DNA from: Triparma columacea
Taxonomy: Eukaryota > Sar > Bolidophyceae > Parmales > Triparmaceae
Direction: 5' to 3'
NCBI GenBank assembly: GCA_030267965.1
Contig: BRYA01000003.1
Coordinates: 1 to 64,000, forward strand
Length of the DNA: 64,000 nucleotides
Shown here: positions 40,419 to 50,800 of the stretch, one piece after another
Layout: the number at the start of each line of letters is the position of its first letter
How positions within the stretch are numbered: the stretch's first letter is position 1
Notes under the pieces: generated by a model
What the model was told of the DNA's origin: nothing
Database searches by the model: none
Seen by the model: the letters and a program-made list of their open reading frames with translations, nothing else
Translations under genes and position numbers: made by a program

Positions 40419-42224
40419 CTATCCTTTCTTCTTCCTCCTGAACATGCCTCTCATTTTGACCATGCTCCTCAAGCTTAGGTGTTTCTTCTCCTTCTCCTCC
40501 CCCCCCTCCCCGCTAGTATCCACCACCCCCCTCTCCCTCTCGTCTCTAATGTCAGGGTTGTTCATGCTCTTGTCCCCGTCGTACCCCCCCTGCGACCCTT
40601 CGGAGGTGTTGAGAAGAGTGCTGGTCCCTGCACCCTCGAAATCCGGGGCTCCGTTCGCTAAATCACTGGAGCCCCCCACACCGTCTTCCAGGCCGTCAAA
40701 TTCGTCGAACCCCCCTCCCCCCCCCTCCCACCCCTCCACCTTCCCCCCCTCCACCTTCCCCCCCTCCACCTGCACCCCCCCCCCCCCACCCCCCGCCCTC
40801 AACCTCTCCTCCAACCCCTTCACCCTCTCCTCTAACCCCCTCACCCTTTCCCTCCCCTCCCTCGTAAGCCTCTCAAACCTTTCCCCCCACTCCTTCTCTC
40901 TCCCCATCCACCCCTCTTCCCTCTCCTTCGCCCCCCTCTCCAGCTCCTTCACCCTCCTCTCCCACCCCTCCCTCTCCTCTAACCACCCCCTCCGTTCCCC
41001 TTCCCACGCCCTCCCTTCTCCCTCCCTGGCCCTCCTCTCCCCCTCCAACGCCCCCCTCACCTCATCCAGCTCCCTCCTCGCCAGTCCCAGCTGCACCTCG
41101 AACCCTTCCCCCTCCTCGAACACGTTCTTCTTATACTTGACCTGCACCTTTCCGCACCTCCCCAGGAACCCCAGCGTCTCCCCGCTCTCCCCCCACCACT
41201 CCTTCTCCATCCTTATCGTCCCCACGAACGCCGCCTTCCCCCCCCCGCTGATATCTTCCTTCAGCAGCCACGTCAGCATGCTGTCCCTCCACCCCACGTG
41301 CCCCCCCCCCGAGAGGTTCAGGACGACCCTTTGAAGGTGGTGGAGGCTCAGGTTGATGTTGCGGCCCTCCGTCTCCTCCATCGAGCCCCCCCGGCCCCTG
41401 GCGAACTTGTTTATCCTCTCGCTCCCGCTCAGGTCCACAATGTTGAGCCTCCCGCTCTTGATCTCCCTCCCCTCCCTGCACTCCACCTCTACCGTGAAGA
41501 TGGCGTGGCTCCTGCTGCTGCCCTTGTTCATCCTGGTCTCCCTAACTACCCTGTTCACGTTCCCCATGAACAGGAATCCCAGGGCCTGCCTCTCGGTCTC
41601 GCACTCGTAGGTCCTGGCCCCCTTGATGAAGCTCCCCCCCCCCTCGTGCGTCCCCAGCTTTAGCTTCTCCCACTCCCCCACGTCCTTGAACCTCTTTCCC
41701 TCCTCTAGGAGGTCGTAGCAGCACTCGTTGTAAACCTCGACGAACCTTACCAGCACCCTAACCTCCCCCCTCCCCCCCCTCTCCCTCAGCCTGTAAACGT
41801 CCTCGAGGGCAAGGGGTATCAGGCCCCTCTCCTGGTAGCTTTCCCCCCCCGTGCAGGTGTACGTCTTCCCGCTCCCGGTCTGACCGTAGGCGAGAACGGT
41901 GACGTTAACGCCCTCGAAAAGGCTGGGGACGTCGGAGCGGAGGACGGCGTCGTAGATGGGGAACTGGGAGGAGGTTAGGGGGAGGATGCCGCCGTCCTGG
42001 AAGGTGTAGCGGGGGTTTATGTTGGTTGAGGCGTGACTGGGGAGGTGGGTGGAGGGGAGCTTAACGGAGAGGGTGTCAGGGAGGGTGGAGGATGAATTGG
42101 GGGAGGAAGTGAAGGAGAGGTTTAGTAGAGATGGGGAGGAAGGGTCAGGAGGGGGACGGAAACGGACAAAGACCTTCATTTTGTGAGGATAGAATGGAGA
42201 GAAAGAGGGAGATTGGGATGGCAA
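40419..42224 (-). CDS. Kinesin motor protein, kinesin-9 (KIF6/KIF9)-like
   Basis: A single exon of 601 residues; Met16 (MKVFVRFRPP) is an alternative start. The N-terminal motor domain is complete: VFVRFRP, the P-loop GQTGSGKT, switch I NKGSSRSHAIF, switch II VDLSGSE, then RNINLSLHHLQRVV. Most kinesins have INKSLSALG here; INLSLH.L..V is typical of kinesin-9. A coiled coil (Glu/Arg-rich, about 370-490) follows, then an acidic tail and a basic C-terminus (RSMVKMRGMFRRKKKG). Kinesin-9 proteins act in the central pair and axoneme of motile cilia, so the gene hints at a flagellated life stage. Subfamily assignment is by motif only. Confidence 0.85.
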   Translation of the reverse strand: MPSQSPSFSPFYPHKMKVFVRFRPPPDPSSPSLLNLSFTSSPNSSSTLPDTLSVKLPSTHLPSHASTNINPRYTFQDGGILPLTSSQFPIYDAVLRSDVPSLFEGVNVTVLAYGQTGSGKTYTCTGGESYQERGLIPLALEDVYRLRERGGRGEVRVLVRFVEVYNECCYDLLEEGKRFKDVGEWEKLKLGTHEGGGSFIKGARTYECETERQALGFLFMGNVNRVVRETRMNKGSSRSHAIFTVEVECREGREIKSGRLNIVDLSGSERINKFARGRGGSMEETEGRNINLSLHHLQRVVLNLSGGGHVGWRDSMLTWLLKEDISGGGKAAFVGTIRMEKEWWGESGETLGFLGRCGKVQVKYKKNVFEEGEGFEVQLGLARRELDEVRGALEGERRAREGEGRAWEGERRGWLEEREGWERRVKELERGAKEREEGWMGREKEWGERFERLTREGRERVRGLEERVKGLEERLRAGGGGGGVQVEGGKVEGGKVEGWEGGGGGFDEFDGLEDGVGGSSDLANGAPDFEGAGTSTLLNTSEGSQGGYDGDKSMNNPDIRDERERGVVDTSGEGGEEKEKKHLSLRSMVKMRGMFRRKKKG

Positions 42225-42509
42225 CGGGGAGAGAGAAGGTGAATATCGACGGGATCTTAGGAAAATTCAAACAGGACAAACACGAGCCTCTTCGGCCTTG
42301 ACCCAATTGGGGAAAGGGACCTTCAAAGGCTTCAAATCTGAGCGCGAGGGAAGGTATAAGGTACGCAAAGTCCGGGCTACTGGCGATATTCGGAGAAACG
42401 TTGCTCTAGAATGAGGGACAGGATTTTTTTTGGACAGTTTGCCAGGATTTGCCACAAATCATCATGAAAGAAATAGATTTTCACGTTGTACCAGCAACAA
42501 CAACAAAAT
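42225..42509. other. Spacer between two minus-strand genes
   Basis: A 285-base region. A 62-codon minus frame (42455-42267) lacks family features and most likely lies in the 5' UTR of the kinesin gene. Nothing else was seen. Confidence 0.5.
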
Positions 42510-44524
42510 CTAATCATTCTTCCTCCCTCTCTTTTTCTTCTTCTTCTTGGACCGCTTTTCTTTCTTCTTTGTCTCCTCCTTCCCCACCACACCCCCATCA
42601 TCCTCGTCCCCGCTAAGCTCGCTGATGTACCCCTCCTCCTGTTGAACCTCGATCCCCAAAATGTTCTCCTTCTCCCTCTCCCTCTCCTTCTCACCCTCCC
42701 TCTCCTTCTCACCCTTCACCTTCTCCTTCGGCTTCACCAAGACCCTCTGTCCATGCTTGTACCTTTCAATATTTCCATCCTTATCCCTGCTGGCTAGATC
42801 CCTAAATCCGCCAAGGTTAAAATCCTTTTTGTGGAACTTAATATCGCTGATCTTCTTCCCTTCGAGTTCGTCCAACTTGGCCACCAATTTGGCAATCGCC
42901 TTCTCCTCCTTCTTTTCGTCCATAGTCTTCTTCCCCCCTTGCACGTCATACCCGATGAACTTATGGACGTCCAGCTTCACCCCGAGGCTTCTGTCTGCCT
43001 CGATCTCCTTGAATTCCCACCTGCTCTTAACCTGCGTCTTTCCTTCCTCCTCCTTCTTGTGCCTCCCATCTTGGAGTAAGTCCCGCATCGATTCCTTTCC
43101 TTTCTTCTTCTTCTCCACTTTCCTTGACCACTGTCCCGCCTGCTTCTTCCCGTAAAGCAGCGCCAGCGTATCCGCGCTCTGGACCGCCGCGATCTCCCTC
43201 CTCGCCGCCTCAATGTTCCTCTCATGGATCTCGTACTCAGCCTGCTGCTTCCTCAGCTCTTTGGCCCTCTTCTTGGCCTCCATCATCCTGAGGATATCCG
43301 CCTCGTCAGCTTTTTGGACGGGCAGTACGAGCTGAGGCTTCTTCTTAACGACCTTGACTTCATTCCTCCTCAGTATGTACTTGAAGAAGAACTTCTTCAA
43401 CCCAGAGTTCAAGTTATGCATGTGGATCTCGTAGTAGTTCAGGTACTTTCCCTCCTCGGCAAGCTCAAGCATTTGCACTATCTTGTGGGACTCGGAGCAC
43501 AGGCCCATACCCACGATCCTGTCGAGGACGGTGGGACCGAGCATGGCTTGGATTTCAAAGTATTCTGTCGAAGGATTGTAGGAGTAAGTAATAAGCTGTT
43601 GGCGAAGAATACTTCCTTCTCCTTCCCTCCCCTCCCTTCCCCCCCCACTTACCCTCAGCATCCTCAATCGGTAGCCTATTATCAACTGCTCTCAAATACT
43701 TGGCAATCGCGATCGCATCGGGGTCCTCTAACATGACGATTTTCTTGTCCTTGAACGCCACCGTTGCTTTGTGGTGGAGGAGAAGTCCAATGTTGTTCCG
43801 AGCTGACGATATCACAGCAAGAACAAGAGCTGTGTTACCTCCCCTGTCTTTTGCCTGCACGTCGGCACCCTTACCTATAATCCACCGCAAGAAGCTGGTG
43901 TGATGCGAGAATCTTCCGCTCGCGGCAACCATCAGCGGAGTCTGACCCAGGGCGTTCTTGACCTCAATCTTTGCGCCACCCCTAATAAGCATCAATGCCA
44001 TCATAATGTTCCCGTGCCTCGCCGCATAGTGCATTGCGCGATTGTTGTTGTGCTTCCGGAATGGTAAATTAGGGTCGAGCTTCTGCGTCAAGCAGTCGTG
44101 TATGGTTTGAAGCCCTATCGACTTGGACGTGCACTCCTCAATAAGCTCCTGGAACATTTCCTCGTTTTCTATCCACGGGGGGCCGTACGTATTATTCAAA
44201 AGAAAGTCAGCCTTCTTTTTCTTCAAGGCTTTGAGAGGGTCCCTCATCATCTTGACCCACGCCGGCTGCGCCTTGATCATTCGCACAGGTTTTCCATTTT
44301 CATCGACAAAGTCCAGCTTTGATTTCTGTGAAGAGGGGGAGACGAGAGGGCGACACACGACGAAGGGTTCGTTAGAAAATTTGAGCTCGATTGACCACAA
44401 GCCCGAACTTGACGCTCCGTCCCTTCCCACCACCCCCTCCCAACTCCCTAACCTCGGCCCCCCCCCCACACTACCCTTCCCAAAAAGTACCTACCGACAA
44501 TCCCAACACTTGGAGGAGCCACAT
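42510..44524 (-). CDS. Ankyrin-repeat protein with a long basic coiled-coil tail
   Basis: Predicted join 44524-44495, 44325-43653 and 43564-42510, in phase, 585 residues. The 10-codon first exon (MWLLQVLGLS) is less certain; exons 2 and 3 are well supported. Three to four ankyrin repeats occupy about residues 110-230: NRAMHYAARHGNIMMALMLI, GGAKIEVKNALGQTPLMVAA, then KGADVQAKDRGGNTALVLAV. From about 290 the chain is highly charged and helical (KKRAKELRKQQAEYEIHERN), and the end is Lys-rich (KKEKRSKKKKKKRGRKND), suggesting nucleic-acid, microtubule or nucleolar binding. The function is not recognised. Confidence 0.75.
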
Positions 44525-44835
44525 CCCGAGGGACCCGAGATTTAGACGATACTACTTCTTCACAGCCTCTAGGTGAAAAAACAGGACAGCGAAATCTCAA
44601 ATTCTCCTCCTCCTCCTTCCCTTCCCTTCTCTCTTTCATTCTGGAGTTTTGAAATCACTAAAGCTGTTGAATTCATTTGCCAGAATTGCGTAATTTGGCG
44701 CCTTAAAGTACATTCAACAGTCACCACTACTCGGAAACTACATATTCTGCAAGAGAGTGTTTCGTAGTCGTACCTTAACCCAATTAAGCCCAAGGTTCCC
44801 CTCAGTCGTTTCTTCACATACATTGAAGGAAAAGG
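44525..44835. other. Divergent promoter region
   Basis: A 311-base spacer between the ankyrin gene (minus) and the Tudor-array gene (plus). It is AT-rich from 44640 to 44760. No further feature was recognised. Confidence 0.5.
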
Positions 44836-47800
44836 ATGACTGTCCCACCCCGCGATCCCAATCTGCGCAAGAGCGAGGCCCAAGTTGAGCGTGTTATGGC
44901 CCTCGCTAGAGATTTCCTCAAGACTCCCACGCCCTCAACTGGAAAGCGGGTCGGAGCAAGGTCGGCGAGCCCTGCAAAGAGGAAGAAACAAGCTAAGGCC
45001 CAGAAATCTGCGAAAGAAAACGCGCAGCCGAAGGATGACGTCGCGGTCAATTACGCATCGGGATCAACCGCCCTGTTCAAGCTTGGTGGTGCTTCTTATG
45101 AGAGTGCAGGTGTGTTGCCGTCCCTGATGTCCCTTACTTGAGACCGCTTTAGTCCTAACTTCCTCCCCCCTCCCCCCTCCCTACCCCCAGCCATGGCGGA
45201 CATCTTAAACAGAATGAGCGGGCGCCAGCAATTCCTCAACAACACCTCATCGACGGTCACAATAGGAGGAAAGGCACCTTCGTCTCCCAAGAAGGTGAGA
45301 ATTGTCGAAAGGCACACACGTTTATTTGCTTTAGGCTCACCCACTCCGGACGTCCCTTTGCTACTCTCCTCGTTCCCCCGCCTTCTGCAGTCTCAAAAGA
45401 AGCAAAAGAAGATAAAGTTTCGCATCAAAGAGCATGTTGAGGCTCAGAGGAAGTCATCGAAGCTCTGGAGGGCTGCAGTTATCCGTCGCATTCACACCAA
45501 CGGGACGTACGATATTATCTGGGAGGACACTCAAGACAAGGAAAGGTGAGCACAACGACGGACGATGGAAGGAAACAGAGGGCGCGATGTAATTTAGCAA
45601 AGTGGAAATCTTACATTTACGCCATTCCTTTCGTGCCCCTAACCCCTCTCCTCCCCTCCCCCGCAGGGACATTCCTGCGTCGAGAATTCGCAAGCTTGTG
45701 ACTTCATCGACCCCCTTTGGGCAAGAAAACGCCCCCTCGTCCCCTACCAAGCACACCACAGTCCAGCCCCCGGCCTACACCATCCGCGAGGTTGTAACAC
45801 TCGGCGATAGCAACAGCAAGTTCAAGTTGAACGTGACTACAGGAGAAGGTGAGAAAACATAAAAAGCGAAACAGCACGACAATCATGAGCATTGACACCA
45901 AAAATTCATCGGTCGTCGCAGTCCACAGGGGAGACTTCACGAATGTCGGTGAAATTGCCATTGCGAACGGACACGAAGCGTACGAGAGGCACTTCAGCGG
46001 CTTGGAGTCCATCGGTAAGACAGGCATGACTTTCCTCGAAGAGATGATCGACGGGGCTCTAAGGTGCTGTGACATTGCAGCGGAGCAAGGAATCAGAAAG
46101 AGGTGAGATTAGACGAGAAGCAAAGCGACGAGCAGTAATAGTACCACCAGCTGACCCGCAATCCTTTGGTCATCGCACTTCGCTCCTCCCGCGCCCCTTC
46201 CGCAGGTTCGGAGCAGCCTGCCTTACGGAGTCCGGAAAGATGTACGTGGGTTGCAACGTCGAGTCATCTTCCGACCCAAGCTTGAACGTGTGTGCAGAAA
46301 GAACTGTGCTTCTTAAGGCAATCAGCGACGGGGAAGCCAAGTTTCAGGGCCTTGTCGTCTGTACGGATCAGTCCACCGAGTTTCCTGTTCCTGACGGAAG
46401 TGCACGCCAATTCCTCAGCGAGTACGGGGACTTCCCCGTCTTTGCGGTCAACAGGGACCTAGAAGTGCAGCGCTACACGACTTACCAGTTGTTCCCCATG
46501 GCGCAGTCCAAGTCAGGGATCAAGAAGACCACAACCAAAGACGAGGATATCGTCAACGAGAACAGGCTCCTCCACGATGACGACGACCGATTGGATAGAA
46601 ATCCCAGGGAGTGGAGCGTCGGCGACGTTTTGAAGTGGCTAGACGATGAAGTCAATCTGGGACAGTACAGGAAGAGATTCAGTCAGAGCAAAGTTAATGG
46701 AGCTCTGTTGTTGCAGATGGTCGAGGGTGACCTGGAGAGGTATGGAGTCGACCACGCTCTGCACAGGAGGAAGATTCTCGCTGCCATAAGTGGACTGAGG
46801 GACGAAGACGTGGAAGAAAATGTCGACCTTGATGACCTCGACGAATACCTCACGACCTTGGATGAGGATAGGGTGAGACTCATCGCCCGCATTAAGGTTC
46901 ACTTCGACAAATGCGACGAAGACAAGGACGGCCTCCTTCACAAGTTTGAGCTCAAGGAGTGCTTCGAGGCACTTGGGAGAGAGCCCGAAGAGCTCAAGGT
47001 CAAAAAGGTGCAGTCCTTCATTGACGCGTGCCCCGGGCCCGGGAGCAGCGACAAGAGCACAAAGGGAGGGGTTGCCTTTGCAGATTTCGTCGTCTGCTAC
47101 TGCGACTTTTTCGGGGGTTCCGATCCTGATGTGAGACTAGGAGATGGGGACGGAATTGGTAAATCATCAGTCAACAAGAGGATTAAGTATTTGAAACAAA
47201 CCGGGCATGTAACCTTGAAGCCCCAGAAGGAGGGAGAGGAGGCCGAGGAGGAGCCTGCGTCCAAGAAGAAATCCAAGAAGAAAAAGGGCGAGGGCGAGAA
47301 TGAGGACGACGAGGACGACGAGGACGAGGAAAGTACCGACGATGAGGGTTATGGAAGGAGGAAGAAGGGCAAGATTGGCACAAAGAGCGCAAAAGACTCC
47401 GATATCAGCGACAACTTCGAAGGCATGCAAGGTGTGAGGGAACTCGCCACCCTCAAAGAGATTTTCGACAGGTTCAGCGTACAGGAAGCCATCACGCCCA
47501 TACAGTGCATTCAGGCTCTCCAAGAATACGGCAGCACGGCTACGAGGGCGGAAGTCCGAGAGTACCTAAAAACCCGAGGCTTCATCGGCCTGCGAAGGGA
47601 TATTAACTTCTTTGAGTTTATGAGGGCTGCTGCAGCGCTGAGCCTCGAAGGCAGCGACCTTCCAGTCATGAACAGAACCGGTCGCTTTGGCAACAAAGGA
47701 AAGATGAGACACCAGCTTTACGACAGGACTTACAGGAGCCCGAGCAGGGGAAGGAGCAAGGGCAGGAGGAAGGTCCGAAAAGAGGAAGAATCCGACGAAG

Positions 47801-50800
47801 ACACGGAAGATAGTGAAGAGGACCAGACCGAGGATGAACTTGAAGATTTGAGAAGGTCGCCGAGGAGGTCCAAGTCACGGAAGTCCTCAACGAGGAAGTC
47901 GCCAAGGAAGTCACCGAGGAAGTCACCAAGGAAGTCGTCACCAAGGAAGAAGTCAAGGAGCAAGAGCAGAAAGAGTAAAAAGAAGAAGAGGGCGACCTTT
48001 GAGGATGACGAAAGCGAGGACAGCGAGCTCTGGGGAGAAAGCGAGGACGAGGAAGAAGAGGACACAGATTCCAGTGATAGCGTCATCGTCAAGCTCAAGA
48101 ACAAGAGCCCGAGGAAGAAGAAGAAGAGGGCAACGAAGAGTCCAAAGAAGAGTCCAAAGAAGAAGAAAAAGAAGAGCAAGAAGACCAAGGATTCCAGCGA
48201 GGAAGATACCACTTCTGACGAAAGCGAGGACGACTCCGAAAGCGAGATGGAAGAATCAAAGAAGAAGAGAAAGAAAAGCCCGAAGAAGAAGAGCAAGAAG
48301 AGCAAGAAGAGCAAGACATCTTCGAGTGAGGACGAAACCGAGGAAGATGAGGAGGATTTCGAAAAAGGAGAAAAAGTGGATGTGAAATACAAGGGGAAAG
48401 GAAAATGGTACGGGGGAAAAATAGGAAAGGTCAACAAAGATGGCACCTACAAAATCGATTATGACGACGGAGAGACCGAAAACAATGTCAAAGCCCGCAA
48501 CATTAAAAAAGTTGCCAAGAAGAAGCAAAAGATCCGCGAGGGTGACAAGGTCGAAGCCAAGTTTAAGGGCAAGGGCAAGATGTACCCTGGTAAGGTCTTC
48601 AAGGTGAATAAGGATGACACATATGACGTGAAGTTCGACGACGGAGACCGAGACAAGGCTGTTGAGCCCGAGAACATCAAGGCTATCGGCGGAGATGACT
48701 CTGGATCTGATTCTGATGCGCCAAGGAAGAAGAAGTCGAAGATCCGCGAGGGTGACAAGGTCGAAGCTAAGTTTAAGGGCAAGGGCAAGATGTACCCTGG
48801 TAAGGTCTTCAAGGTGAATAGGGATGACACGTATGACGTGAAGTTCGACGACGGAGACCGAGACAAGGCTGTTGAACCCGAGAATATCAAGGCTATCGGC
48901 GGAGATGACTCTGGATCTGATTCTGATGCGCCAAGGAAGAAAAAGTCGAAGATCCGTGAGGGTGACAAGGTCGAAGCTAAGTTTAAGGGCAAGGGCAAGA
49001 TGTACCCTGGTAAGGTCTTCAAGGTGAATAAGGATGACACGTATGACGTGAAGTTCGACGACGGAGACCGAGACAAGGCTGTTGAACCCGAGAATATCAA
49101 GGCTATCGGCGGAGATGACTCTGGATCTGATTCTGATGCGCCAAGGAAGAAGAAGTCGAAGATCCGCGAGGGTGACAAGGTCGAAGCCAAGTTTAAGGGC
49201 AAGGGCAAGATGTACCCTGGTAAGGTCTTCAAGGTGAATAGGGATGACACGTATGACGTGAAGTTTGACGATGGAGACAGAGACAAGGCTGTCGAGCCCG
49301 AGAACATCAAGGCTATCGGCGGAGATGACTCTGGATCTGATTCTGATGCGCCAAGGAAGAAGAAGTCGAAGATCCGTGAGGGTGACAAGGTCGAAGCCAA
49401 GTTTAAGGGCAAGGGCAAGATGTACCCTGGTAAGGTCTTCAAGGTGAATAGGGATGACACGTATGACGTGAAGTTTGACGACGGAGACCGAGACAAGGCT
49501 GTTGAGCCCGAGAATCTCAAGGCTCTTGGTGGTGGAGATGACTCTGAGACCGATGCCGGTGATAAGTTTGAGGAGGGCGACATGGTCGAAGCTAGGTACA
49601 GAGGCAAGTCGAAGTATTACCCAGGAACCATCAAGAGGGTCAGGAGCAACGGGACTTACGACATCGACTATGACGATGGGGAGAAGGAGCTCGGTGTAAA
49701 GGGAGATCTTATCAAGAGCCTTGAGAAGAAAAGGTCATCAAGGTCTCCTTCGAAGAAGTCGAAGATCCGCGAGGGCGACAAGGTCGAAGCCAAGTTTAAG
49801 GGCAAGGGCAAGATGTACCCTGGCGAGGTGTACGGTGTTAACAGAGATGGCACGTATGACGTGAAGTTTGACGATGGAGACCGAGACAAGGCTGTTGAGC
49901 CCGAGAATCTCAAGGCTCTTGGTGGCGGAGATGACTCTGAGACCGACGTGGGTGACAAGTTTGAGGAGGGTGACAAGGTCGAAGCGAGGTACAGAGGCAA
50001 GTCGAAGTATTACCCAGGAACCATCAAGAGGGTCAGGAGCAACGGGACTTACGACATCAACTATGACGATGGAGAGAAGGAGCTCGGTGTAAAGGGAGAT
50101 CTCATCAAGAGCCTTGAAAAGAGAGGCTCATCAAGGTCTCCTTCGAAGAAGTCGAAGATCCGCGAGGGCGACAAGGTCGAAGCCAAGTTTAAGGGCAAGG
50201 GCAAGATGTACCCTGGCGAGGTGTACGGTGTTAACAGAGATGGCACGTATGACGTGAAGTTTGACGATGGAGACCGAGACAAGGCTGTTGAGCCCGAGAA
50301 TCTCAAGGCTCTTGGTGGTGGCAATGATTCTGAGACCGATGCCGGTGACAAGTTCGAGGAGGGCGACAAGGTCGAAGCTAGGTACAGAGGCAAGTCGAAG
50401 TACTACCCAGGAACCATCAAGAGGGTCAGGAGCAACGGGACTTACGACATCAACTATGACGATGGGGAGAAGGAGCTCGGTGTAAAGGGAGATCTTATCA
50501 AGAGCCTTGAGAAGAGAGGCTCATCTAGGTCTCCTTCAAAGCGCGGATCACGTGACGCTGAGCCTCGTGTTGGCGACAAGTGCGAGGCACAGTTTAAGGG
50601 AAGGGGCAAGTTCTATCCTGGGAAGATTTCTAAGATCAACTCTGACGGAAGCGTGAACGTTGACTTCGACGACGGTGACAAGGACAGGTTCATCGATATG
50701 AAGTCTGTGAAGTTGACTGGCGGAGGAGGACGGGGCGATGATTCTGAGACCGACGTGGGTGACAAGTTCGAGGAGGGTGACAAGGTCGAAGCGAGGTACA

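Noticed and set aside
42267..42455. 62-codon minus-strand frame upstream of the kinesin gene
   Set aside because: Too short, no motif, no splice link in phase that I could defend; more likely 5' UTR.
47730..49607. Long Ser/Phe- or Ser/Leu-rich minus-strand frames opposite the Tudor gene
   Set aside because: They arise from antisense of Lys/Glu/Asp-rich repeats; no domain is recognisable, while the plus strand has clear Tudor-like units.
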